From NCBI GenBank assembly GCA_034440615.1, contig JAOTOM010004037.1, positions 2,501 to 66,500 on the forward strand: 64,000 nucleotides of DNA, written 5' to 3'. Positions 11,991 to 54,881 of the stretch are shown in pieces (the stretch's first letter is position 1; the number at the start of each line of letters is the position of its first letter). The DNA is from Ashinkailepas kermadecensis (taxonomy: Eukaryota; Arthropoda; Thecostraca; Neolepadidae). A program made the translations under genes and the position numbers. Below the pieces are notes generated by a model. That model saw nothing but the letters and a program-made list of their open reading frames with translations, ran no database searches and was not told the DNA's origin.

Positions 11991-12276
11991 TGAGCAGCCG
12001 CAGTGGCGTACTAAAGGGAAAAATTCCCCTCCCTAACGTTAGGCACCAAGGAAATACTTTCACCCATCGTCATCACCGTTCAGGTCTGCTGTGCTCTGAT
12101 GCTTCAACAATGCCGGTGTGTTTTAGCCTGCATCTGATCGCTGAAGTATTTTTATTTGAGCCGGTGTGTTTGTTGGTGTGTGGAGTGAGGAGGAGGGTAA
12201 CAGTGACAGTGACGGTGACGGTGACGATAGATCCGAGCCCACTTATGGCACTGCAGTCGCATGCTATTACTCAGAG

Positions 12277-12403
12277 TTGTTATGTTGGTGAGTTCGAGTC
12301 TCACCTGTCGCTACTCTTCGCCCGCGACCAATCGGCGTGAGAGATTGGCGACGCTATATGACGCAACGGTCGACGTGTCGTAGAACCAATAACCAACCAA
12401 GAG
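12277..12403 (+). mobile_element. SINE, 5'-truncated
   Basis: A B box (GAGTTCGAGTCTC) is followed by CAATCGGCGTGAGAGATTGG, CGACGCTATATGACG and a tail with GTCGTAGAACCAATAACC. It is the same subfamily as 728-905, and the A-box side is missing. Confidence 0.65.
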
Positions 12404-12789
12404 TTATTATGTTGACATGTACTGAACACTGCTCTTTTAATTATGTGACTTCACCAGTTATTGGACGATTTTCCCCGTTTGTGAGGATGCTTAATAAACA
12501 TAAACATACACATCGTCGAATAAAAAATCAGAATTTCTGAGATCTGAAAATATAGTGGGCTAAATCCGATGAGTTTTTTTTTTTTTTGTGGGGGGGGGGG
12601 CGGGGTCTAGTGCGTTGGCACTTCGGCCCCCCCAATGTTTTTCAAAAATCGACACCCCTGCATGCGTGGGCAGCTTAGCGGCCCAAGTCTGGGTGCCAGA
12701 TCGTACGTCAGTTTGATATATGCACAGAGGGAAAAAATGTCCGTTTGCCTAGAATGCCCCATTTATCACCCTTTGAAGCACCAACGCCA

Positions 12790-13440
12790 GGAGTATCGTG
12801 ACTCTCAAAGCACCATGTTGAACCTGGTTTGACACCATATGCTCTCTCGGTGTACACGCTGTTGACACGGGCGTGACACATCCAAAACACGTTCAAAATC
12901 ATCACGACACCGAGTATATCCGGACGGAACCCGACCATACTCATGCAATCGTGTGCGTACACCCTCTAGATACCAATATTATCATCAGTAACCCACTGTA
13001 ATCAGTACACTGAAAAGACACTCTAACATCCCGAGCGAGGTTACGATAAACCGGCCCAAAATAAGCACCGTGAAGAGTGTTCTGAGTCAAAACCTCGTGT
13101 CTAATTCCATATCCACTACCCCGCTTGGGGCGTACGGAATTGCGACACCCTTGTAAGGTGTAAGCAGTCCTCATCCGTGGTGTCGGTTATAATGGCTAGC
13201 ACCCTTTAAAAAAACAAGCTACTCTCGTTAGGAGTGTCGGTGACACCCATTTTGAATGATATGACACCCGTCTCGGGTATAGCAAATCATAATAACACCC
13301 CCACGGGTTGTCGCTTCTCAAATGCAACAGCCGCTCAGGGTTCCATTGACACATGATTTGCCATTCTTTGCAACACGGAAGGGTGCTGATCTCGATATGC
13401 GACTCCCTACTAGGGTGTTGCACCCGATTTTCATGTACCA
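12790..13440. repeat. Weak ~30-bp periodic GACACC-rich sequence
   Basis: The motif (G)ACACC(C) recurs near 12830, 12910, 12957, 13147, 13200, 13237, 13263 and 13297, with GGGTGT or CGGGT counterparts between. It looks like a strongly diverged tandem array. Period and boundaries are uncertain. Confidence 0.35.
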
Positions 13441-13481
13441 CAACCACTTTGGTCCTAACCCATAGTTGCACCTACATGTAC

Positions 13482-13488
13482 ATACATA

Positions 13489-13520
<32 letters not shown>

Positions 13521-13522
13521 AA

Positions 13523-13575
<53 letters not shown>

Positions 13576-13590
13576 GGAGAGGGGGAGATG

Positions 13591-13672
<82 letters not shown>

Positions 13673-13686
13673 GAGGGAGGGAGAGA

Positions 13687-13717
<31 letters not shown>

Positions 13718-13735
13718 TCATTTTTGGCATGAAGA
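13482..13735. repeat. Compound microsatellite (AT)n (TAA)n (GA)n
   Basis: An AT tract (13486-13506) is followed by TAA/ATA repeats to about 13574 and a GA tract to about 13718. The open frames across it (Arg-Glu, Ser-Leu, Ile or Asn runs) are translation artefacts. Confidence 0.97.
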
Positions 13736-13736
13736 G

Positions 13737-14720
13737 AGAGACATTTTTTTTTATAATAGCAGAAACAAACTAATTGCTGGAGTTAAACACCGTATCCAAT
13801 GATTGCAGGGCAAGAGGTGCAAATTTCTGAAAATGAGTTAGGGAGCTGAAGCATTAGCATGGGCTACGGTGTAAAACAAAATGATTGAGCGTCCGACCCA
13901 TAGGTTCTTATGCTAAAGTTAGCGATGCTCAGTGAAGCATTGCGGTGGCCCCGGTCATATAATTTTTTTACAAGACGACACACACCCCTGTTTTCTTCCA
14001 GTGGCGACATGAAACCGACTAAATCTGCACGGCAAGCTCAAGCCGTGATATTCCTTTTGGACCCACTTTTTGACGTCTATCTCAGATATCTGCGTCGTAG
14101 CTTTCATCTGCGCCATTTCTCAACCATGGGTAGTTGTGCGATGCGTTTTCAAATTGGTATATGAAGCTACACTGCCGGGTTATTTTTGCATCGTCTTCAT
14201 TTAAACATGTTGGTCCGTACTTAATAGCTTATACCACTTCATATAGCAATTACGTTGCCGAAAAGAAGAAAGTAAGCGTTTTAGATGCCGATTTCCTGAG
14301 ACATGAAGCTATGACAATTACAAACATCGCTCAGTGATTTACGAAAGGTTCGATATTTGATGTAACCTCACTAATGAGAGAACGTGGATGCTTCACCACA
14401 TATCTGCTACACTTAATTATTGACGAGCATAATCGCATGCTTTATTACCGTTCTAATCGGCAGTAAAACTTCATCAATCGTGCCTTCTCGGAATCAATTT
14501 GATAACTTCGTGTGATTCGGGACATACATCCTGACATCCAGTGCTGCAATGATCACCGCAATTACCCCCTTCTCCACAGAGTACCAATTCACCCATTGTG
14601 GATGATGTGCTTCAGCACCTTGTATAATTGCGCTGAAATAATAATTATGCATAAAATGTCAAGAACGTGCAACTCCGTTGTTCGCATGAGCATGCTTTCA
14701 TGAGGCAAGATACCTCTGGA
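13737..14720. other. No gene recognised
   Basis: Unique-looking sequence with only short frames and no domain signal on either strand. Confidence 0.5.
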
Positions 14721-14723
14721 AAT

Positions 14724-16782
<2,059 letters not shown>

Positions 16783-17280
16783 ACCTGCCCACATCTGGTA
16801 TCACTAGCAATAGCCTGTGCTGAACCATCGTGTAACATTTCAGACTGGTGCATGTCAAGGACAAACTTCTAGGTCAAAAGCTAGCTTGATTTATTAGGTG
16901 ACGATATTGAAGCAATATCGACCGAACGCGAGGTTCGGTTGTTATCGCTTCATTTTCCATCAAATGGGAGTCATTCGACGTGGCTTGTTATGCGATATCA
17001 GAACGCTAAGCAATCGAAATATTTTTTTATAGGGCAAAGGCCAGGCTGATCATCCGGTCCGCTCAATTTGCTTTCGTTTTCGCTCAAACCCATCCAAATC
17101 TGGTATCAAGCAATAACCAGTGGTAAACACTCGAGTAACATTTCAAACCGGGACATGTCAAGGCCAAAAATTTGATTGAGTTCTTCGATGACCTCGCGTT
17201 TCGTCGCTATGGCTTCAATTTGCACTATGTGGGTGCCATTCGACGTGGCTTGCCGTACGGTATCAGAATGTTGAATGTTT
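16783..17280. repeat. Diverged direct duplication (~300-bp offset)
   Basis: CATCTGGTATCA (16791), TAACATTTCAGACTGG and CATGTCAAGG, then CATTCGACGTGGCTTG (16972) recur with changes as AATCTGGTATCA (17097), TAACATTTCAAACCGG, CATGTCAAGG and CATTCGACGTGGCTTG (17238). Small inverted repeats (GATATTG/CAATATC and ACCGAAC/GTTCGGT) lie in the first copy. Confidence 0.65.
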
Positions 17281-17653
17281 CCAGAGATATCGAAATAATT
17301 TCACAGGTGTCGAAGGTCCAGTGTGTGTACAATGATTGAGTGTAATAGGACTAGGAAGATCAAATCTGTTTTTGTTTGCAGCCGTTGTGATTGCAGGCAC
17401 TCATATCCTATATGACTAGGAGCTCCCAAAAGAAATCCGTCATAACCTGCTCGGACGGCGCTCTCTTCGCTGGTTTTTAATTTACACCGCCACATTGCTG
17501 TTCCGGACATATAAAAAAAATTATTTCCAAATTGTCCGCTTTCCTCTTAATGGTTCAACGGAAGTTGTCAAATTTGGAATAGAAACCACACGTAAATACG
17601 CACAATTTTATGACCAGCCTGAGTTCATAACCACGAGAGAGCAATGTTGTAAT

Positions 17654-17972
17654 CAGGGGTGGATCCAGGAATTGTTATGGGGGGCACTTGTCTGGAGGGG
17701 CGCCATTTCTTTGGAGCGGCGCCACTGCGAAAGCACCTGGAGGGGCACCCCTGGCTGCAAAATTCGAGGGGGCGGGATCCACTCGGCCCTTCCCGAAGGG
17801 GTGACTTTCCTTCCAAGTGGATGCCTTTTTCATTCATAGGGGCGCCTCTGGCTGGACAAATTCGAGCGGGTACACAGGAACCTTTTCAGAGGGACGCCTT
17901 TTCTCGGCGTGAGGGTCGCTACCTTCACGTGGGGGGCACATGCCCTTAGTGCCACACCTTTTATCCGCCCTG
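17654..17972. mobile_element. hAT-type MITE, ~320 bp
   Basis: The left end is CAGGGGTGGATCC (17654) and the right end TTTATCCGCCCTG (17972). The flanks are GTTGTAAT (17646-17653) and GTTGTCAT (17973-17980), an 8-bp target duplication with one mismatch. The interior is rich in GGGGCGCC blocks and encodes nothing recognisable. Confidence 0.7.
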
Positions 17973-18229
17973 GTTGTCATTGCATGGAAGTGTGTCCGCG
18001 TAAAACAGGAAAACATGGGCAAGGTTATTGTATGTCCATCTTTACTACAATAAAACCATCGTCCAATATTTATTTTTTTCCCTTCTACAAGAGGGCAGCG
18101 TTTAACATACTTACAGCATGGTTCGATGGTGATTGTGAAATTGGGCCAGCACATAGACAGAATGCTAGATGTTCATAGGCAGTGATAAGGAGTGGAAATT
18201 GCTAATTTTGGCGGAACATTTGGTGGCAA

Positions 18230-18484
18230 ATTTGCATTATAATGTGTTTTTTTTAATAAAATTTGTATTTGGAATGCCATGTTTATGAATGTGACTAAGA
18301 TGATGGGACCACTTATTTGCTGTGCAAATGCTTAGTTTTCAGGTTGTGAGCAAAATAATGCCCCCAAAAAGGTGCTTTAAGTTAGGTAACATTCCACAAA
18401 AATAAATGTTAAAAATAAAATAAAATGCAACATAACCTAACCTAACCTAGCCTAACCTACATTTGGAGAAAAAATCCAAAAATA
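18230..18484. mobile_element. Truncated CCTAA MITE arm
   Basis: It contains CATGTTTATGAATGTGACTA, GATGGGACCACTTATTTGC, CAGGTTGTGAGCAAAATAA and then CATAACCTAACCTAACC. This is the same arm order as at 9515-9690. The right arm is absent because the 21-bp-period array begins here. Confidence 0.6.
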
Positions 18485-21450
18485 CAATTAGGAATAGGGG
18501 GGCAGAGGGGGCAGTCGCCCCCCTGTCGTGAGACTTGCCCTCATGTCTCCCTGACGTGAGAGTGTTAACAATTGGCACAGAGGCCCCCAGGATTGCAAAG
18601 GAGGCCCCAATACGGGAAGGGAGGCCCCAGAAAATGAGAGGAGGCCTTAATGTCGTGAGACTTGCCCTCACGTCTCCCTAACGTGAGAGTGTCAACAATT
18701 GGCACAGAGGCCCCCAGGATTGCAAAGGAGGCCCCAATACGGGAAGGGAGGCCCCAGAAAATGAGAGGAGGCCCTAAGACGGAAGAGAAAGCCAGCGGAT
18801 ATGAAATGAAGTTTCTGAGACGCAAAAGCAGGCCCCAAAATGGGTAAGGTTCCACCAAGATAGAAAAAGATGATCCGGAAACGTGGCAGGAGCCACCTAA
18901 TTCGGAAGAGGACAACACAGGACTGGAAATGAGACCCCATGATGAACGAGGAGGCCCCTAAAACAGGAGAGAAAGACCATTAGATAAGAGGGATGGCTCC
19001 CATGCCAGAAAAAAAGGCTCTAAGACGGGTAAGAAGGTCCTCAGGAGATGGCAAGGCAACTGAGATAGGAAAGGGTGCTTGTAATTTGGAAGATGAGGCA
19101 CCTGGGAGAGAAGAGGAGTCCACCAGGAGATAAAAGGCCACCCTTAAAATTGGCAAAAGTCGAATCAAAACACAAAGCAGGAGGCCCCAAGACGTGAGGA
19201 GGCCCCTAATTGAAAAAGAAGGCCTCTAGAAAAGAAAAGGAGGTCCCTGCCGGACTCGAGAGGAGTCCCTCAAGACAGAGTAGGCGGTCTCTAGGGCCGA
19301 ATGACGCCCGAAGACCGGAAAGAGTTCCCATGAAATGAGAGGAGGCCCTTAAGATGGGAGTTGGTAGCAGATATGGAAGAAGGTGAGGTTTCCAAAATTG
19401 AAGATCCCTCAAGACGGGTAAACAAAGGAGGCCCACGAGATGTGGCAGAAGGCCCTTAATTTGGAAGAGAATGCCCCTGGAGCATGAGAGGAAGCCCCAT
19501 GCCATCCTAAAGGGGCCCCAAGATGTAGGAGAAGGCCCTCCAAGACAGGAGAGGAGGGCCATTTAATATGGAGGAGGGTAGGACGCAAGAGGAGACATCC
19601 AAAACCGGTGAAGAGGCTCCAGGAAATAAGACGAGACCCCTAAGACGCGAGAGGAGGCCTATAATTTGCAAGAAGAAGCCCCTAAGCAATGGTAGGAGTC
19701 TTGCCGTGGTACTTGAAAATCACGGTGTGCGCCCAAAAAGATCTGGCCGGGGCCCCTGAAAATCACGCTGAACCTGGGGTATCAAATATTCACGCCCGGA
19801 CCATGAAAATCACACTAGAGGCACGACAGGCCGTATCGTTCCCCAACAGTCTCATTGGGACACAAATGCAGCCGGGGCAACGAAAAACAATCCGGACATG
19901 GATAATCACTCTGGGACCCCAACGATGGCGCCAAAAGCCTCCAAAACGTATTGGATCCTCAAAAAGTGTCGAGGTCGCTAAAACTCGCGCTAGGGATCCA
20001 AGCAAATGACGTCGGGATACAAAAGATTACATTGAACTAAACAAATTCGCATCGCAGCCCTTCAAAATCACACTGGGAGCCCAAAAGATCGCACCGGGCC
20101 CCCAAAAGTTGCAGCTGCCCCCCAAAAAATCAATTATCTACCGAAAAGTCACTCTGCGGCCTAAAAGATGGGGTCAAAGTCTCCCCAAAACCCATCAGGC
20201 ACCGTAAAAAGACGTGTTAGGGCACCGAAAAAAATCGTGCCTTGGCCCCAAAAAATCGCGCTAGGGCCACAAAAATTCGCGTCGGTGCACCAGAATTCGC
20301 GCAGGGGGCTCCAACTAAATACGGCGGGCCCCAGAAAACTCGCTCCGAGGGCCGAAAATCTGCAACAGGAACCGCCAAGATCGCGTTGGGGTCACAGCTA
20401 AGCACAACGCGCCCGGCAAACTCGAACCGGTCCCCCCAAATATCGCGCTGGGGACCCACAATTCCCATCGGTCGTCCCAAAGATTTGGTCTGGGCATCAA
20501 AAATGCACGTCGTGGCTCCAAAAATTGGCGTCTAGGGCCCCACATAAGCGCAGTGTCACCCCAAAAATCGCATCGGTATCCGAAAGAAATCAAGCCGGAA
20601 CCCTCCAAAATATGGAGGGATTAAAAAAAATGTTCCGGTCAGGAAAATGGCTCTGGAGCACCGAACATATCATCAGATGCCTTCATAAATCGCGTACGGC
20701 CTCGAAAAATATATCGAGCTCGAAAAAATCGAGGTGAGATACAAAAACATGGCGCCAGGGGCTCGAAAAATCAGGCCGAGATTCGGACTTTAAGGAAAAT
20801 TGAGAAGAGATCCACAAAAATCGCGTTGAGCCCAGAAAACTGCGTTGGGTCCCCGGAACACGCGCCTGGGCGCGATAAGTCGCACTGGGACCCAGGAAAA
20901 TCGCACCGAAGCACCAAAATCGCACTGGGGCCCCACAAATGTGCGTCAGAAGCCCAAATAAACACAGCGGAACCCTAAGAGCATAACGGGGCCGAAAATG
21001 CAACTGGCCCTCCAGAGTCCCGCAAAAAGCGACATGGCCTTAAAACATGCGTTGCAGCCCTAAATATACATGCCGGGAGCTCTCAAGGAAATACACCGGA
21101 AGTTCTCAAGGCATACACGTGCCATGCGACCGCACAAGGTCATGAACAAGAGGCTGGGGACGCAAAAAGCAACATGGTCCCAAAACAAACAAAAAGACCG
21201 GGCACTAAATAAACACATCGGGATCTTTGAAAACGCCCCGACATCTAAAAAATCCTCGGTGCACAACAAAACCCAACAAATCCTAAAACGAGCAGGGGTT
21301 TCGTAGATGTGTTGGGTCCCTAACAAAAATGGATTGGAGCCCTAAGACACATCCGTAGACGAAGAAAGACGAAACGGGTCCAAAAAAGAACACTGAGACA
21401 GGGCCTCGGTTTGGTAGCCAATCTGGGAGCATATCTAATCAAAGATATGA
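18485..21450. repeat. ~3 kb degenerate 20-23-bp-period array, two subtypes
   Basis: From 18490 to about 19700 units look like GAGGCCCCAAGACGGGAGAG, every 20-21 bp. An exact-looking 127-bp duplication (18529-18655 against 18656-18782) lies at the start. From about 19710 to 21450 units change to GGGCCCCAAAAATCGCGCTG, every 21-23 bp, like the array at 11105-11990. Unit sequences vary while period and block order persist. Open frames on both strands are repeat artefacts. Confidence 0.72.
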
Positions 21451-22743
21451 GGTGCATCAAAACTCAGCGGGTATCCGCATTTTTAACCACCATAAAATAT
21501 GGGAAGAAGGGAACTAATGATCGAACTTAATAATCGAATTTTCACAGCGAACGCCCATACGAAGCGTTCTACCACATCAAATATGGCGCAAGTCTATCAT
21601 GTGGCAGCAATTAGCAAAACGTGGGAGGCCTAAGAGAAACCGTAGCATCGCACGAAGTGTAGGAAATGCACCGAATGCGCAAGATGGGTGTGGACGTGCG
21701 CGAACGTTGGCGTCGTGGCGACCGGGCGCCACAACGCCAACGAATAGTGGTAACGAATAGTGTAACAAACGAACTGGAATGTCTGGAATGTTTGAAATTG
21801 GGAAATTTTGCATTGTAAAGTGATTTGCGTAGGTGCAATTTCAGCAGTGTGAGATGGCTTATCAAGGGATACCAAAAGAAAACCTTAGGACAGGGTGGGT
21901 GAGTTAGGGTTGAATTCAGATGAATTAGAAACAATAGTGGTAGATTAGTCCTCTCCACAGGACAATTCAGTTGGTCACTAATTATTTTATTTCAAAAGGT
22001 CCCCTTTGACAAAATAGTGGTCGAAATCCGAGGACTTTTTAATGGGGTATGTGGACCCCCTCCAAATACGTTTTCCCCCTCCCCTTGACGCAAATGTAGG
22101 TACGCCCCTGGTTCCCCAATAATTTTCAGAAGCATACGCCCATGGGGCAAAGCCGACATTGTGGGGGCAAATTCCCCTCACAAGCACACAGAGCAACACC
22201 GATACCCCATATAAAATGGGAGGAATGATGTTTTAAATGCATTTTCTTCCTACAAACTTGTCTTCTGTGATTACGTAAGATTAGAGCTTCCCAGATTCAA
22301 TACCTTCTCAACGACGTCATTTACAAAATTGTACAGCACAACGAAAACCGAAGACCATGGGCGTGTCGGGGTGGAATTGGAAGGTTTTGCGTTATTTATG
22401 CATTGCCATTGTTACATTGTTGCATTGTCAGTTATGCATTGTTGTTCAATGCTTGTTCTTGCCGTGAATGTGTTCGCTGAGTATTTATTATTTTAGCTTG
22501 TGTGCCAGGTGCCTTGCAACCAGCACGAAATGTTGTACAAATAAATTAATCCCTAAGATGGCGATCAGAAGACCAACTGAATCAACTTCTCGTTGTCACC
22601 TTCGCGAAATTGTCGTCCTAGAACTGATAAATGATCGTTTAAGCTTGCTTATGACATCAAGCTGATGGTAATGACTGCTGAACAGTAGTGATGAATCTAA
22701 CTAAATTCAGTTAGACTTGGTGGACATAGAAGTGGGTTGATGA
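21451..22743. other. Mixed repeats; hAT right end near 22111
   Basis: Around 21600-21750 a plus-strand frame with MRKMGVDVRERWRRGDR faintly resembles the C-terminal end of non-LTR polyproteins, which is not certain. TAGGTACGCCCCTG ending at 22111 looks like a hAT right end, with no left partner found. The AATAATTTTCAGAA segment just after it recurs near 61980. No gene was recognised. Confidence 0.35.
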
Positions 22744-22751
22744 ATGGGAGA

Positions 22752-23133
22752 TATCTTTAAGATATGCTCAGCACCAGCCCCGCCAGATCGCTGCAATCTA
22801 GAGGCCAGCGGGAAGATTCTTCTGGTCGAGAAAGCATTAAGATGTTGGTTTGTTTTGGCACTTAGATATTTATCCACATATTACTTATTTATACCCTGGT
22901 ATGGCTCAGTTCTCAGCGAAAAAAAGATTATTTATATTTCGTTTTGCGTAAATGGTGCACCATGCCAAGAGCAAACAAGACATCAATATGAAATCACGTT
23001 TCCAATTCTGGAACCATACTAAGAGCCTAAAAAAGCAATAGGAGGCCCTACCGCAGTGGAGGCCCCCTTTCGGGGAGCAGGAGGCCCCCTTTCAACATTG
23101 CCCCCTGGAAGTATTTCGTGGCGACGCCACTGA
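22752..23133. mobile_element. Possible hAT remnant with 8-bp flanking match
   Basis: The right side ends CGTGGCGACGCCACTG (23133), a typical hAT terminus. AATGGGAG occurs at 22744-22751 and again at 23134-23141, as an 8-bp duplication would. The left side does not begin with the matching CAGTGGCG, so the left terminus may be lost or the match may be chance. Confidence 0.35.
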
Positions 23134-23254
23134 ATGGGAGACAACTTACCTACTCGAAATCTGTCTGTTCCGAAAATCGGAATATCATAGAAACCATGGA
23201 GAATTGACGCCTATATGGAATATTTAAAAACAAAACGCATGTTATATGGCAGGC

Positions 23255-23720
23255 AATGGTGCCCATTTGTATTTCTGCCATCAAAGTTATCAATTTCAAT
23301 GGGCTAGGGGTCACATTAGGTCACGAGGTCACATAGTCATGGGGTCACTAGTTCAAACGTAAGAAATGCTGATGTCTTATCACGGATATGCTTCCTTTAA
23401 TCATTTTTATTTTCAAGGAAGCATAATATGTCACACTTTCTCTTCATTATCGATGGGATATCTATCGCCAAAGATACCCTTGTTGTGTGCCATCAAAATA
23501 CTGCCGTAGGTTATTACTCCGAAACCGTTAGTCGGATCGAGCTAAAACTTGTTCAGGCGTGTTCAGAGTACAAGACTCCCCTGTACACCAATTTTTGGTC
23601 TAAATACAAATTTAGTGGGTGTAAAATTGGAAAATTATTGGTTGATGGGTCGTGGAATGCTCTAGGAGTCTGTCTATGTATGCTCTTAATATACCTCTCA
23701 AACTTTAGTAGGTATTATCA
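23255..23720. repeat. Dispersed repeat with AGGTCA half-sites, copy 1
   Basis: It shares an ordered series of blocks with 44960-45340: TCAATTTYRATGGGCTAGGG, the RGGTCA cluster, TATTCT or GATGTC, then TTTTGGTCT and GTCGTGGAA. Four half-sites (23308, 23318, 23326, 23342) have spacings of 4, 2 and 10. A 98-codon frame lies inside (23428-23724), has no known domain and is not intact in the other copy. Confidence 0.6.
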
Positions 23721-23934
23721 ATAAAATCGCTTTTCCGTCTTAAAATGTCGCTACTAAACGTTCTCGAGGATGTGTTCGTTTGAAAATTATTTGTCGTCCT
23801 GAGGACCTCGATCTCACGCTTTGTGACGTTCATGACTGGCCGTATGAAGAAAAATTTTGATCCTTGACATCAAAATCAATGGAAATTTTAGGGCAAATGT
23901 ATCATAGAATTAGATATCCCAATGACATATCCGG

Positions 23935-24012
23935 CATCCCTTTGTGACCCCTGACGATGGCCCCTGACGACACTCCTGACGATGGTCCTGGCCGAAACGT
24001 TGAGTAATAAAG
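23935..24012 (+). ncRNA. Hammerhead-like motif with poly(A) signal (candidate)
   Basis: Three CCTGACGA-type repeats lead to CTGACGA (23976-23982), a short GGT/GCC helix with a CCTG loop (23984-23993) and GAAAC (23994-23998). AATAAA follows at 24006-24011. The order CUGANGA, stem II, GAAA is the hammerhead core. Hammerhead motifs are known in Penelope-like element terminal repeats. One unpaired T and no verified cleavage strand keep this a candidate. Confidence 0.3.
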
Positions 24013-24563
24013 TATAATCTTTATCGGTACTTTTGATGTCAACTCAGAACCTCCTGGTATATTGAAGGTCGTATATTTTCTTTACACGCAATGTCTAAAA
24101 CCCAGGAGCATCTAAGAGCCATTCTTCGTTGTATTAGACATATCCGGCATCCCTTTGTTACAGGAGCCAGCTTTAATATATAATCGTAGCTTGACGTCAT
24201 GTGGAAAAGCCGAGTACCTTGAACCAGTTTTCTGCCACACGGTTGCCGGTTATGCGCCAGATCTGCCTTCAACTGGTGCTAAGTCATCGTGTCATAGTGT
24301 TCATCAGATCGTTGCTATTCTGGAGACGTGGGAAGGCGGAGGACGTGCCCAGTCTTCGATAGACAGTCGTACCTTTGTTCTGCTGCGTTAGACGAATTGA
24401 TCGATTGTTGTCCGTTTGATATCAGTAACTGAATATTAGGTATCTAAAAAGTTACCTGGTGAGGTACTTACCTACCTACCTGCCTGGGAACTCATATTTA
24501 TTCTGGGACGATTAACTTAACTCTGAGTGAACATCTAGGTTGGGACGCGTACATATTTCTGCC

Positions 24564-53908
<29,345 letters not shown>

Positions 53909-54290
53909 GCGGTGTGGGTGCGGCAGCCGGCATCGGCTGCGCTCGGGGCCCGTCGAACACCGTCGGACGACGGCACCGTGTCCCTACCGGCGCTGTGGCG
54001 AAGCTGACCAAGTTAACACACACCGACCAGCTGGTAATTTAAGGACGGTCGGCGCTCGTCGGGTGGTTTGAATCCTGCACACCGTGTAAGCCGTTGCACA
54101 AGTTCAGTGTTTCTGCAGCGTGGCGGGTCTTGACAGGCGTAGGCCGAGTAGGTGGCTGGCCGCGGCAGCGCCGTTGTGTTGACTGCGATGCCACGGCTGG
54201 GAGGCTCCCTACGGAAACCATGCGACACGCATGTAGTGCTCGCATGGGAACTTAGACCCTGAATAAATTTGAAATACGAAACGATATTTT
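53909..54290 (+). terminator. VCP: VCP 3' UTR with poly(A) signal
   Basis: AATAAA lies at 54262-54267, about 355 bp after the stop, in AT-rich sequence. It is the first canonical signal after the stop. Cleavage is probably at about 54280-54290. Confidence 0.7.
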
Positions 54291-54379
54291 TACAGGTGGA
54301 TTAAGATATCCACGTGGCTGCTATTTCGCTGTGCAAGTCGTGATCAACACTAATTTCAACCCAAACAAGTCGAACGTAG

Positions 54380-54565
54380 CTTAGTTAGCTAGAGCGCTGG
54401 CCTGCACTGGTCTCCCCTGTCCTGGAAACACAGGGTTCGAGTCGTTTCACGCGCTCGCATTTAGCCCCCGGCTGGGAGGGTCAGTTGGCAGCTGGCCCGA
54501 TAAGTCCGAGCACAAGCTACCGGGCGGCCGTGTCGATGCATTGACGCCACGTTAAACTTTCGGTC
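54380..54565 (+). mobile_element. tRNA-derived SINE
   Basis: An A box (TAGCTTAGTTAGCTAGAGCG) and a B box (GGGTTCGAGTCG) are followed by a non-tRNA body and a GACGCCACGTTAAA end. The body differs from the GTGAGAG type, so this is another SINE family. Confidence 0.65.
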
Positions 54566-54881
54566 AAAATTCTGATCGGGTGGTGGGGCCAGTGTTCACG
54601 CAACAAGTTCTGCTCAGCAATAGGACCCTGTTTCATAAAGCCACCCCAGCAAGAACTCTGTTTTTTAAACGTATAAGATGTGACATACCTATTAAAATAC
54701 TCTCACGTTTTCTTAAGATACATATACTCCCAGTTACACGAGTTGGAGAGGCAATTGCAACACATCCTCACACGACACAGTGACTTGTCGTAATATCCGG
54801 TGATATCAACAGCAATATGAACCAACACGTCAGTCACCCGACTCCGACAGCTTCCAGGAGCCCACTCCCTGAACGGCAGTG

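Larger units (their letters stand above)
5844..12660. mobile_element. 6.8-kb hAT-type composite insertion with 8-bp duplication
   Basis: The left end is CAGGGGCGTCGATTT (5844) and the right end AAATCGACACCCCTG (12660), imperfect inverted termini. The flanks are a perfect 8-bp duplication CATGCGTG at 5836-5843 and 12661-12668. The host array of GTGCACATGCGCGG repeats continues on both sides. Inside are three more left-end copies (7105, 7627, 8811), a reverse-transcriptase fragment, a SINE tail, MITE arms with CCTAA tracts, a 21-bp-period array and a SINE. No transposase was recognised, so the insertion is non-autonomous or grew by later nested insertions. Confidence 0.82.
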
